Part shown: positions 37,693-46,130 of the stretch, in pieces
How positions within the stretch are numbered: position 1 is the stretch's first letter
How the letters are laid out: every line of letters begins with the position of its first letter
DNA from: Myxococcales bacterium
GTDB taxonomy: Bacteria > Myxococcota > Myxococcia > Myxococcales > JAJYLH01
NCBI GenBank assembly: GCA_021787845.1
Contig: JAJYLH010000010.1
Location: 1-64,000 of the forward strand
Direction of reading: 5' to 3'
Length of the DNA stretch: 64,000 bases
The notes under the pieces: model-generated
What the model was told of the DNA's origin: nothing
Databases searched by the model: none
Seen by the model: the letters and a program-made list of their open reading frames with translations, nothing else
Made by a program: the position numbers and the translations under genes

Positions 37693-40128
37693 CTAGAAGA
37701 AGTTCCCGATGGTGAAGTCGAACCGCGACGGCTGATCGATCGGCCGGCGGGTGAGCGGGAATCCCCACTCGAACCTGAGCGGCCCGAGCGGGGTGAACCA
37801 GCGCACGCCGACGCCGACGCTCATCAGGAGCCCGAACTTGCCAGGAGCGCTCGGGTCGAGGAGGGTCTGCTGCTCCGAGTAGACGTTGCCGGCGTCGAAG
37901 AAGACCACCCCCCGCAGGCCGGCCTCTTCCAGGAGCGGGAACTCGAGCTCCCAGTTCGTCAACAGCTCCTTGTCGCCGCCGACCAGCACCGTCTGGGTCG
38001 GCTCGTTCGGCTGGAGCTTTCCCGCCGGCAGCTCCGGCGAAATGGTCCGGTAGTCGTAGCCGCGCAGGGAGTCGATGCCGCCCTCGAAGAACCGCTCGGA
38101 CAGCGGCACCGGTGTCGCTCCCCCGGCGTGAATCCAGCCGACCGTCGAGTTGAGCTTGGCGACGATGCCGAACGGCAGCGGCAGGTAGTAACGGAAGATG
38201 CCGACGTAGCGTTCGAACAGGTTCTGCGACCCGAAGAACGGCTCGGCGAACTCGCCCGACCCGGAGAGCAGGAACCCGGCCGAGGGGAAGAGCCGGTTGT
38301 TGCGTTTGTCGTAGTTGAACGAGAGCTTGAAGGAGCTGGTCCGGCCGCCGGTGAAGGCGCCCGCGAAAGGAACGATGCCGCTCGAGGTCGCGACCACGTC
38401 CACCCATTGGAGGGTGTAGGTCGCGAAGACGCGGAAGTCGTGGAACAGCTCGTAGCCGCCGGTGATGTCGCCGCCCAGGGCGCTGCGGTCGAAGAGGTTC
38501 CCGTAGATTTCGAGGGTGTTGTACAGGTCGAACGCCAAGGTCCAGCGGGTGTCGAGGAAGTACGGGTCGGTGTAGCTGAGGGAGAAGATCCGCCGCAGGT
38601 TCGAGAGCTGCGCCATCAGCGCGCCATCGACGCCCCAGCCGAGGAGGTTGTTCTCGGAGACGTTGGCGTTCAAGAGGATCGGCTCCTGGTTGGAGAAGCC
38701 CAGGCCCACCTGGAAGGTGCCGGTCGCCTTCTCCTTGACCCGCACCGTCAGGATCATCGTATCCGGCCGTGAGCCCTGCCTGGACGAGATGTCGACCGAG
38801 TCGAAGTAGCCGAGCGCCGTCACCCGCGCCTTCGACTCGCGAATCGCCTGGCCGGAGTAGATGTCGCCCTCGCTGATGGTGAGCTGCCGCCGAATCACGA
38901 GGTCCCGGGTCTTGGTGTTCCCGACGATGTCGATCCGCTCGATCATCACCTTCTTCCCGGGGTCGACGACGAAGTCCAGGTCGACCGACTTCGCCTGCAC
39001 GTTCACCCCGGTCTGCGGCGTCACCTGGACGTACGCGTAGCCTTGGTCGCGGTAGTGGTCCTGAATCGCGAGCAGCGTCTTCTGCAGGAGCCGGCTCGAA
39101 AAGCGCTCGCCCTGGTGCATCGCGAGGAGCGGGCGCACCTGTTGGCCCTGCCCGAGGAGCTTGCCGCTGACGCCGACCTTGCCGAAGTCGTAGGGCTCGC
39201 CCTCCGAAATCGGGATGTTGATGTAGATGTACTTCTTGTCCGCCGAGAGGCTCACCGCCGGATGCCCGACGCGAACGTTGATGTAGCCCTTGTTGTAGTA
39301 GAGCGACTGGATGATCAAGAGGTCGCGCTGGAAGACCTCCTGCTTGTAGGTCCCCGCGCCGGTCAGAAAGGAGAGCAGTGAGCCCTCCCGGGTACCGAGA
39401 GCGCTCTTGAGCTCATCGCTGGTGAGGGCGTGGTTCCCCTCGAAGGTGATCCGCCGCACCTCGACCTTCGCGTGCTCGACCACGTCGAAGAACACGTCGA
39501 CCTGATTGCGCCCCGGCGCCGGCACGATGCGGCTCGTCACGTCGGCGAGGTAGAAGCCCTTGTCGGCGTACTTGTCCTCGAGCTTCCGTACCGTCTTGTG
39601 CACCCGTTCCAGGTCGAGAATCTGGAACGGCTTCACCAGCAGGAGCTTCTTCAGGTCGTCCGAGTCGATTTCGGTGTTCCCCTCGACCTTCACCGCGTCG
39701 ACCAGCGGCTTCTCCACCACGATGAAGGTGACCACCGGTCCCCGGGGCGAGGGCGAGACGTCGACGTCGATGTCCGAGAAGAACCCCTGGCGCCACAGGG
39801 TCTGGATGTCCTGGCGGATCTTCTGCGGGTCGACTGGCTCACCAGGCTTGGTCACGAGCAGCGGCAAGATCGCGCTCGGCTCGATGCGCTGGTTGCCCGA
39901 CACCTCGACCTGCGCGATCGGCGGCCCCGGATCGGCAGCGACCTCGACGGCGGCGCTGTCGCTCGGCGAGTCCTGTGCCCGCGCGACGGCGACGCAGAGC
40001 AGGAGCGGTGCCGCCCACGCGACGAGGGCCAGGAATCGGAATCGAGCCCGCGCTGCGTTGCCGACGTGCAAATTCGCTCTCAGGCTCTTGGAGGGGGACG
40101 CGGTGCGCGCCGCCACGAAGGCGCGCAC
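37693..40128 (-). CDS. bamA: Outer-membrane protein assembly factor BamA
   Basis: About 811 residues. It inserts beta-barrels in the outer membrane. A signal peptide (LVAWAAPLLLCVAVARA) is followed by five POTRA domains (e.g. IAQVEVSGNQRIEPSAI, VDAVKVEGNTEIDSDDL, VRRITFEGNHALTSDEL) and a 16-strand Omp85 barrel. The loop-6 signature is SLRGYDYRT, and the protein ends in ...FTIGNFF. The start is uncertain: GTG 40128 has AGGGG upstream, but GTG 40116, TTG 40155 or a later TTG are possible; all keep the signal peptide. It heads the lipid A operon. Confidence 0.93.
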   Translation of the reverse strand: MRAFVAARTASPSKSLRANLHVGNAARARFRFLALVAWAAPLLLCVAVARAQDSPSDSAAVEVAADPGPPIAQVEVSGNQRIEPSAILPLLVTKPGEPVDPQKIRQDIQTLWRQGFFSDIDVDVSPSPRGPVVTFIVVEKPLVDAVKVEGNTEIDSDDLKKLLLVKPFQILDLERVHKTVRKLEDKYADKGFYLADVTSRIVPAPGRNQVDVFFDVVEHAKVEVRRITFEGNHALTSDELKSALGTREGSLLSFLTGAGTYKQEVFQRDLLIIQSLYYNKGYINVRVGHPAVSLSADKKYIYINIPISEGEPYDFGKVGVSGKLLGQGQQVRPLLAMHQGERFSSRLLQKTLLAIQDHYRDQGYAYVQVTPQTGVNVQAKSVDLDFVVDPGKKVMIERIDIVGNTKTRDLVIRRQLTISEGDIYSGQAIRESKARVTALGYFDSVDISSRQGSRPDTMILTVRVKEKATGTFQVGLGFSNQEPILLNANVSENNLLGWGVDGALMAQLSNLRRIFSLSYTDPYFLDTRWTLAFDLYNTLEIYGNLFDRSALGGDITGGYELFHDFRVFATYTLQWVDVVATSSGIVPFAGAFTGGRTSSFKLSFNYDKRNNRLFPSAGFLLSGSGEFAEPFFGSQNLFERYVGIFRYYLPLPFGIVAKLNSTVGWIHAGGATPVPLSERFFEGGIDSLRGYDYRTISPELPAGKLQPNEPTQTVLVGGDKELLTNWELEFPLLEEAGLRGVVFFDAGNVYSEQQTLLDPSAPGKFGLLMSVGVGVRWFTPLGPLRFEWGFPLTRRPIDQPSRFDFTIGNFF

Positions 40129-40476
40129 CTTAGACGACCCCTGGAAGGTAGACAAGGGCGTTGCGGAAGGCGAGGCCGACGACCGCCGGCGGGGGCCGGG
40201 ACGACAGAGGCGTGCAGAACCGGTCCCGCCGTCGGCTGGTGACGCCGCACGACGGGGCGGACAGCTTCTCCGGTTGACCGCACCTGAACGAGAGCGCCTT
40301 CACAAGTCGGCGGTGGCGGGCCGCTGCCCGCCAGAAATGCACACCTGTCCTTGTCTCGCGCGCCAGGGGCCCGCGACCACCGAGTCAGCGAGTCGCTGGT
40401 GGGGTCAACCGGATGTGCAAGACGGAGCGGAACCCGCGAGTGTCCGCGCGCTCGCAGTCTCGCGGCCTTCGCTGGG
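40129..40476. other. 348-bp intergenic region with an inverted/direct repeat element
   Basis: It lies between bamA and the phosphopantetheinyl transferase gene, both on the minus strand. The ends CCGGTTGACCGCAC (about 40270) and GTCAACCGGATGTGC (about 40411) form an inverted pair. The interior, about 40290-40410, is an imperfect copy of the sequence at about 41385-41510. The bamA promoter must lie here, but I cannot pick it out. Confidence 0.5.
40268..40425. repeat. Interspersed element D, copy 1
   Basis: The core shares CACAAGTCGG, GGTGGCGGGCCGC, CCAGA.ATGCAC, GTCAACCGGA and intermediate stretches with copy 2 near 41385-41515, by eye about three-quarters identical. The two copies lie in the same orientation and flank the phosphopantetheinyl transferase and the 52-residue gene. 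Confidence 0.5.
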
Positions 40477-41085
40477 TTACGGGAGCGCTCCCGCCAGGCA
40501 GAGGAGGTGCCCCTCGATTTCGAACCAGCGAACGCGCGCTTCGGCGGTGAAGGCCGTGGGCACGTTCTCGCGCCGCTCGACGCGAAGGGGGACCCGCGTC
40601 GCCGTCAACACGCCCTCCCCCGTGCGTTTGCCCAGCGCTTCCCAGGCGGTCCAGAGCAGCATCGACTCGGGGAACGGCGAAACCGAGCCAGGTAGGAGCG
40701 CCGTCCCTAGACCAGACCGAATCCGCTCGGCGACGACCCGGGCGGCCGGTCCCTCGCGGGCGAAGGCGAGCAGGTCGACGCCGACGGGCGCGCGCGCCAC
40801 GGCCGCGCACGCGAGCGCGCGATCGTGCGCAAGGGACACGAACCAGTCGCCGGGGGGATCGAGCCGCGGGCGACCCCGACCGTCCTGCAGCACCGACGGC
40901 GGCGAGCCGGCCTCGGCGGTGAGAAAGGCCTCCCGCGCGGCGGCCCGACCGGCCCTGAGCTCCTGACGTCGCGTCTGGCTCGGCGCCGCGTCCGCGAGGC
41001 CGCGCTCCGCCGCGCTCAGCTCGTCGTCGGAAACTTCGAGCGCCAGCGCCCGAGCGACCAGGACGGCGTCGTCCAGCCGAAGCAT
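40477..41085 (-). CDS. 4'-phosphopantetheinyl transferase-like protein
   Basis: About 202 residues, Sfp-like. It would move phosphopantetheine from CoA onto carrier proteins. The order of motifs fits: FVSLAHDRALACAAVA, then PVGVDLLA with the metal-binding Asp, then WTAWEALGKRTGEG matching the W..KEA..K helix, where the first lysine of the usual KE is Trp. The start is unsure: ATG 41085 lacks a good ribosome site and the frame is open further upstream. It is divergent from the 52-residue gene. Confidence 0.75.
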   Translation of the reverse strand: MLRLDDAVLVARALALEVSDDELSAAERGLADAAPSQTRRQELRAGRAAAREAFLTAEAGSPPSVLQDGRGRPRLDPPGDWFVSLAHDRALACAAVARAPVGVDLLAFAREGPAARVVAERIRSGLGTALLPGSVSPFPESMLLWTAWEALGKRTGEGVLTATRVPLRVERRENVPTAFTAEARVRWFEIEGHLLCLAGALP

Positions 41086-41187
41086 CACGGGGAAGCGATG
41101 TACCACGCGCGGCCGAAATATTGACGCCTCCTCCGGGGCCGCTACCGTCTTTGCCGGAAAGGCTTTCGCCGCGAAGGAGACCGTCCG

Positions 41188-41346
41188 ATGCGCGAGAAGA
41201 CCTCGATGAAGTGGCACGAGATCATCAACGAGACGCCGCGACAGGACCTCGCGTTCTTCAACCTCTTTCAGGAGTACGCCGACGCCGTGAAGGAGCGTGA
41301 GTCGAAGAAGCGGCAGGAAGCCTACTGGCCGTTCGACCGCGAGTAG
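41188..41346 (+). CDS. 52-residue uncharacterised protein
   Basis: The frame encodes MREKTSMKWHEIINE... ending AYWPFDRE. It has an excellent ribosome site (AAGGAGA, 8 nt before ATG) and codon use like the neighbours, with G or C at nearly all third positions. The sequence is highly charged and predicted helical (FFNLFQEYADAVKERESKKR), with aromatic residues at the end and no export or membrane signal. I do not recognise it. It lies between two copies of repeat element D, divergent from the phosphopantetheinyl transferase gene. Confidence 0.6.
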   Translation: MREKTSMKWHEIINETPRQDLAFFNLFQEYADAVKERESKKRQEAYWPFDRE

Positions 41347-41384
41347 CGGCAGCGGTTGCGGGGGGCTGCGGCGCCAAGGGTGGC

Positions 41385-41515
41385 CGTGAGAGCGCCGGCA
41401 CAAGTCGGTGGTGGCGGGCCGCGGGCCCACCAGAGATGCACCCTTGTCCTCATTTCGCGGGCCAGCGGCCGCTGAGCCAGCGAGCGGCTGGCGCCGTCAA
41501 CCGGAAATGCCATCT
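41385..41515. repeat. Interspersed element D, copy 2
   Basis: It matches the element at 40268-40425 in direct orientation, from AGAGCGCCGGCACAAGTCGG to GTCAACCGGAAATGCC. GTCAACCGGAAAGGC also occurs at 50527, at the edge of another element. Confidence 0.5.
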
Positions 41516-41530
41516 CGCATCGAACGAACA

Positions 41531-41575
41531 ACCGATCGGACTGATCGGACGGATCGGTCCGATCGGTCGATCGAC
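41531..41575. repeat. CGATCGG-type palindromic cluster (family C), copy 4
   Basis: ACCGATCGGACTGATCGG and GGATCGGTCCGATCGGTCGAT lie just upstream of sppA. The longer reading frame that passes through them is not part of SppA. Confidence 0.55.
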
Positions 41576-41606
41576 CCGCGCGATGCCTAAGCTAAGCTTG
41601 AGGCCG

Positions 41607-43289
41607 ATGCGCCCCTTGCTTCGTCTTCTTCGAAACGTGGCGGTGGCGTTGGTCGCCGCGTTCGCAGCGCTCTTTCGGCTGCTGCTGCGGCCGCAGCCGG
41701 TCGAGTTCGTCGTCGTCGAGCTCGACGGCCTCGTCAGCCGCGGCGATCGCGACGACCTACCCGGGCTCGCGCATCGCCTGCCGCGTGGCCGCCACGTGCG
41801 CTCGGTCGCCGAGCTCCATCGCGCGCTGGACCTGCTCGCGGCGATCCCCTCGCTCCGTGGCGTCGTGGTGCGGCTCGGCCACGTGCGCTGCGGCATCGCG
41901 GTGCTGCGGGAATTGCGCGCCTCGTTCGCCGGGTTCGCTCGCTCGGGGAAAGCGCTGCTGTTCCACGCCGAAGCGCTCGACCTGCGCGGCTACTGGCTCG
42001 CCTCGGCCGGAACGGTGTGGCTCGTGCCGCGTGGCCGGCTCGAGCTCGTCGGCTTTTCCGCGGCGGCGACCGCGGCGGCGCGCCCGCTCGCGCGGCTCGG
42101 CCTGAAAGCACACGTCGTCAAGGCCGGCGCGTTCAAGTCGGCAGGGGAGCTCGTCGGCGCCGGGGAGGTCAGCGAGCCGGCGAAAGCGCAGCTCGACGAG
42201 CTCGTCGGCGACCTCGAGGCGCTCTTCGTCCGCGATGTCGCGTCGTCGCGCGGGATGGCGGAGGACACGCTCCGCCGCGCGATCGATGACGGTCCCTTTT
42301 CCGCCGCCCGCGCGGTCGACGAGGGGCTGTGCGACGGGTCGTGCTACGCCGACGAGCTGCCAGAACGGCTGGGCTCGCTCGGCGAGGGCAAGTCGCGCCG
42401 GGCACGCATCGGTCCCTTCGCCGCGGCGTTCGCCGCCCATCCCGCGCCCGTCGATTGGAGGCCGCTCGTCGACCGCCGGCGGACCGTCGCCGTGCTCGAC
42501 CTGGAGGGCGCCATCGTTTCCGGCAAGAGCCGCACGCTGCCCTTCGTCGCCGCCACCGCCGGGAGCGACACGCTCGTCGAGGCGTTGACCGCGCTGCGAC
42601 GCGACCAGCGCGTCAAGGCGGTCGTCCTGCGCCTCGATTCGAGGGGCGGGAGCGCTCTCGCTTCCGACGTGATCTGGCGAGCGGCCCGGAAGCTCGGCGA
42701 AGAGAAACCGCTCGTCGCCTTTCTCGAAGACGTCGCGGCGAGCGGCGGCTACTACATCGCCGCGGCCGCCCGGCGCATCGTCGCCGCGCCGACCTGCATC
42801 ACCGGCTCCATCGGCGTCTTCGCGGTTCGGCCGGACGCCTCGCAAGCGCTCCTCGAGGCCGGAGTCGATCGCGCGCTCGTCCTGCGCGGACGCCATGCCG
42901 CGATCTATCGCCCCGATGCACCGCTCGACGACTCTGGCCGCGCGGCGATCGAACGCGACATCGCGGCGACCTACGACGACTTCCTTTCGGTCGTCGCCGA
43001 GGGCCGGGCGCTGTCCAAGGAACGGGTCCACGAGCTGGCGCAAGGCCGCGTCTACCTCGCACCCCGCGCGAAGGATCTCGGCCTCGTCGACCGGCTCGGT
43101 ACGCTCGACGACGCGATCGACGAGGCCCGCGCGCTCGCCGAGCTGCCTTCGCCGGTCCGCGTGGTGCGGCACCCCTCCCGCCAGGCGGGCTGGCGCCAGA
43201 TCTACCGGGCGCTCAAGCGCGACGGGATGAGGCTCTTTCTCGCCGAGCCCGCCCGCGTCTTGGCCGAATGGCGGGGAGAGAGGCCCTAG
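41607..43289 (+). CDS. sppA: Signal peptide peptidase SppA, double-domain type
   Basis: About 560 residues, membrane-anchored by an N-terminal helix (NVAVALVAAFAALFRLLL). It degrades cleaved signal peptides. As in the 67-kDa enzyme, the catalytic lysine is in the first half (K177 in KAGAFKSAGE) and the serine in the second (S379 in VAASGGYYIAA). GSIGVFAVRPD and the Ser/Lys spacing fit. The start is ATG 41607 with TGAGG upstream; ATG 41583 is an alternative. The stop is immediately followed by the start of the vWA-like gene. Confidence 0.92.
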   Translation: MRPLLRLLRNVAVALVAAFAALFRLLLRPQPVEFVVVELDGLVSRGDRDDLPGLAHRLPRGRHVRSVAELHRALDLLAAIPSLRGVVVRLGHVRCGIAVLRELRASFAGFARSGKALLFHAEALDLRGYWLASAGTVWLVPRGRLELVGFSAAATAAARPLARLGLKAHVVKAGAFKSAGELVGAGEVSEPAKAQLDELVGDLEALFVRDVASSRGMAEDTLRRAIDDGPFSAARAVDEGLCDGSCYADELPERLGSLGEGKSRRARIGPFAAAFAAHPAPVDWRPLVDRRRTVAVLDLEGAIVSGKSRTLPFVAATAGSDTLVEALTALRRDQRVKAVVLRLDSRGGSALASDVIWRAARKLGEEKPLVAFLEDVAASGGYYIAAAARRIVAAPTCITGSIGVFAVRPDASQALLEAGVDRALVLRGRHAAIYRPDAPLDDSGRAAIERDIAATYDDFLSVVAEGRALSKERVHELAQGRVYLAPRAKDLGLVDRLGTLDDAIDEARALAELPSPVRVVRHPSRQAGWRQIYRALKRDGMRLFLAEPARVLAEWRGERP

Positions 43290-44879
43290 GTGAAAGCGCT
43301 CTGGGCGGCGTTGGCGGTTCTCGTCGCGGCGCCCGCCGTGACCGCCGACCAGCCGGGGTCCGCGGTCCTGGTTCTCGATGCCGCAAGCGCGACGACCCGC
43401 GGACGCTATCGGCGTCGATACGTCCACGAACTGCGGGCGGCGCGAGACGCGCTCGGAAAGATGGCGGCTCCCGGCGGCGCGCTTCTCGCGGTCCGCGCCA
43501 TGGGCGGGAAGCGGCGGGGCGGCTGCCGTTCGACAAGGGGCCTGATCCGCTTTCAGAGGACGACGGCGCATTCGCTCTGGGAAGGCGGTCTCGGTGTGCA
43601 CCCGCGCGGACCGCGCGCGGTGGCGGCGGCGCTCGACGACGCGGCGGACGACCTCGATCGCGGGCGCCGGCCGAGAACGGTCGTGCTCCTCGCGGCCGGC
43701 CCCGACGAGTGCGGCGGCGACCCTTGCGAGGAGGCGAGCGAGCTGCGGCAGGACGGCGCCATCGACCTCGTTCGGGTGATCGCGCTCAACCGTCGCGCGG
43801 CCCGGAGGCTCGCCTGCCTGGGCCCGGTGTCGGTCGCGAGGACGGGTCGCGCGCTCGCGCGCGGGCTCTTCGAGGCTCTCCGGGCCGCGTTCGCGCCCGC
43901 CCGCCTCGTCGTGACCGCGACGAGCGCCGGCCGGCCGAGCGGCGGCGCGGACGTCGAGGTGTACGCGCCCGGCGACGACGTTCCTCTCGCCCGCGTAGAG
44001 AGCGGCACCGCCCTTGCCCTCGCCGCCGGCCGCTACGACGTGCGGGTGTCCGACGACCTCGCCGCCGGCCCCCGAGTCGCCTGGAAGCGGGGAGTCCTGC
44101 TGGCGGCGGCGGCGCGGACCGCCTTGCAGGTGCCGCTCGGGAAGGGACCGGCGACGGTGCTGGTCCACGTGCGGCTGAACGGGCGGGCGGCGCCGACGGG
44201 AACGCGGGTGTTCCTCTTCCGACCGGGCCGCCGGACCTACAGCGTCGCCGACGGCTTTCCAGACGAGACCTTCACGACGCCGCCGGGCACCTACGACGTG
44301 CGCGCCGAGATTCCGGCGACGCTCGGCGACATCGTGGTCTGGAAGCCGGCGGTCGAGTTCGTGGGCGGGAAGACGGTGGAGATTCAGCTCGACGCGGTGC
44401 AGGAGCTGGGCCTCGTCCGGGCGCGCGCGGTCAGCGGCCGGGACGCGCTGCCGTTCACGGTGGTCTCGGTCCTGCCGAACCGCTCGCGGGGCGACTCCGA
44501 CGCGGACATCGACGCGGGGCGCGACGCGCGGCTGCCGGTCGGAGTCTACACGCTCACCGCGCAGTACGACACCCCTCTCGGCACCCTGCGCGGCTTCGTC
44601 GACGACGTGGTGGTCGAGGCGAGCGGCGTGGCGAAGGCGACGGTCGACGTCGGGCCGACCGCGAAGATTCGAATCGATCTCGACGGCCCCCAGCCGCCGG
44701 GTGGAACCATCGCATTCACCCGGGCTGGCCACCGCCGCGTGCTCGGCTGGGTCGACCTGGGCGAGCCGTGGCGCCTGCCGGTCGGCTGCTACGACCTCTA
44801 CGACGGAGCGCGCCGGCTCGCGAAACACGTCGTGCTCTCGCCGGGAGAGAACCAGCACCTGGTTCTGCACGTGCGCTAG
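43290..44879 (+). CDS. Secreted vWA-like protein with beta-sandwich repeats
   Basis: About 529 residues, starting with a GTG directly abutting the sppA stop, with GGGAGAGAGG before it. A signal peptide (AALAVLVAAPAVTA) precedes a vWA-like fold (SAVLVLDAAS..., TVVLLAAGPDECGGDPCEEA). The MIDAS DxSxS is not intact, since the site reads DAASA. From about residue 205 on there are four or so beta-sandwich segments, each with a P.G.YDV or G.Y.L turn (LAAGRYDVRVSD, TPPGTYDVRAEI, LPVGVYTLTAQYD, LPVGCYDLYDG). Function unknown; coupling to sppA suggests an envelope role. Confidence 0.72.
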   Translation: MKALWAALAVLVAAPAVTADQPGSAVLVLDAASATTRGRYRRRYVHELRAARDALGKMAAPGGALLAVRAMGGKRRGGCRSTRGLIRFQRTTAHSLWEGGLGVHPRGPRAVAAALDDAADDLDRGRRPRTVVLLAAGPDECGGDPCEEASELRQDGAIDLVRVIALNRRAARRLACLGPVSVARTGRALARGLFEALRAAFAPARLVVTATSAGRPSGGADVEVYAPGDDVPLARVESGTALALAAGRYDVRVSDDLAAGPRVAWKRGVLLAAAARTALQVPLGKGPATVLVHVRLNGRAAPTGTRVFLFRPGRRTYSVADGFPDETFTTPPGTYDVRAEIPATLGDIVVWKPAVEFVGGKTVEIQLDAVQELGLVRARAVSGRDALPFTVVSVLPNRSRGDSDADIDAGRDARLPVGVYTLTAQYDTPLGTLRGFVDDVVVEASGVAKATVDVGPTAKIRIDLDGPQPPGGTIAFTRAGHRRVLGWVDLGEPWRLPVGCYDLYDGARRLAKHVVLSPGENQHLVLHVR

Positions 44880-44888
44880 AGGGTCGGC

Positions 44889-44935
44889 CGGCGCGGCGCC
44901 GACCGGTCCTTCGGACCGCCGCCGGCGACCGATAG
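44889..44935. terminator. Possible bidirectional terminator between convergent genes
   Basis: Two stems, GTCGGC...GCCGAC and CGGTCCTTCGGACCG (6-bp stem, tight loop), lie in the 78-bp gap between the convergent vWA-like and glycosyltransferase genes. There is no clear T-run. Confidence 0.4.
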
Positions 44936-44957
44936 CGCTGTCGTTGGGCGGATCCGA

Positions 44958-46130
44958 TCACGGGCTCCGCGGCGGAATCGGCGCGCCCTGGGACAGCGCG
45001 CGCAGGATCCGTCCGACGCGTTCGAAGTGGCGGTCCCAGGTGAGGTCGAGCGCCTCGACGCGGGCGATGCCTCGAACGCCAAGGCGCGCTCGCAGGTCGA
45101 CGTCGGTGGCGAGCTGCTCGAACCGGTCGGCGAAGGCGCGGCCGTCGAAGAGGGGGACGACCATCGCCGCGTCGCCGCACAGCTCCCGGGCGACCGCGGT
45201 GTCGCTGACGACGCTCGCAAGCCCGCTCGCCATCGCTTCGACGAACGGTTGCCCGAACGATTCGGTCAGCGTGTGGAAGGCGAAGGCGTCGTGCTCCGCG
45301 AGCAGCGAGGGCATCCGCTCGTGCGGCACGCGGCCGAGGACGCTGAGCCAACCCTCCTCGAGACCCCTCCTGGCGAGCCTGCGGTCGTCGTCGATGCCCG
45401 GAGTCCAGTCGTGGCCTGGGTCGAACGGCGTGTCCAGCATCGTCAGGCGCGCGCGGACGCCTCGTCGCCGAGCTTCGAGGACGCCGACGAGGATCGGCCA
45501 CATCGGCTTGTGCCGCGCGATCAGCGAATGAGCGACGATGCGCAGGCTTCCGGGCGCGCTCGGCACGCGGCGGGCCGAGTCGATTCGGTATTGCGCGACG
45601 TCGACGCCGTAGTGGCAAGCCTCGACCCGGCCCTCGAGGTCGGGCCGCGCGCGCACGACGAGGGCCCGCATCGCTTCGCTGGGCGCGAGCACGTGCGCCG
45701 CGACCTCCGCCGACGACAGGCACAGCGCGCGGCGAAGGAGGGTGCCCAGGCGCTCGAGCTGCGGGACCTTCGGGAGCACGTGCTCGGCGTAGAGCGGGTC
45801 GAAATAGATGGCGTTGCGCAGCAGCACCAGTTGGGGAAACGAGCGGGGCTGGAGGGTGAAGTTGGCGCTGGCGAAGAGCGCCGGCTGAGGCCGCGCCGCG
45901 AGCGCGCGATGGATGGCGGGAGCCGTGGCGAGAATCGCGCTCAGACCCGCGAGCGAGCCCCGGGGGCGGAGCCATCTCAGCGGCCCGGCGTCCAGCGGCA
46001 CCGCTTCCGGGGGGGCGACGAGCGTGATCCCCTCTGGCGCGAACGAACGGGGCAGCCGCCGCGCCAGCTCGCGGGTGTAGGTCAGCACGCCGCCGAGCCG
46101 GGCCGGAATGGACTCGACGACGACGTTCAT
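44958..46130 (-). CDS. Glycosyltransferase, GT4 family
   Basis: About 390 residues, GT-B fold. The N-terminal domain has the GGVLTYTRELARRLP start of GT4 enzymes. The C-terminal nucleotide-sugar domain has LRIVAHSLIARHKP and the E-x7-E motif in FHTLTESFGQPFVEAMASGL. It acts in the cytoplasm on a lipid-linked or LPS acceptor. The ATG overlaps the stop of the preceding glycosyltransferase by 4 bp. Donor and acceptor are unknown. Confidence 0.88.
   Translation of the reverse strand: MNVVVESIPARLGGVLTYTRELARRLPRSFAPEGITLVAPPEAVPLDAGPLRWLRPRGSLAGLSAILATAPAIHRALAARPQPALFASANFTLQPRSFPQLVLLRNAIYFDPLYAEHVLPKVPQLERLGTLLRRALCLSSAEVAAHVLAPSEAMRALVVRARPDLEGRVEACHYGVDVAQYRIDSARRVPSAPGSLRIVAHSLIARHKPMWPILVGVLEARRRGVRARLTMLDTPFDPGHDWTPGIDDDRRLARRGLEEGWLSVLGRVPHERMPSLLAEHDAFAFHTLTESFGQPFVEAMASGLASVVSDTAVARELCGDAAMVVPLFDGRAFADRFEQLATDVDLRARLGVRGIARVEALDLTWDRHFERVGRILRALSQGAPIPPRSP

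Noticed and set aside
37697-37716. Possible break or frameshift at the end of bamA
   Set aside because: The frame runs cleanly to the expected terminal phenylalanine (IGNFF), so the gene is intact.
41436-41606. Longer N-terminus of SppA
   Set aside because: It would be encoded by repeat element D and the CGATCGG palindromes; the membrane anchor and a ribosome site begin only near 41607.
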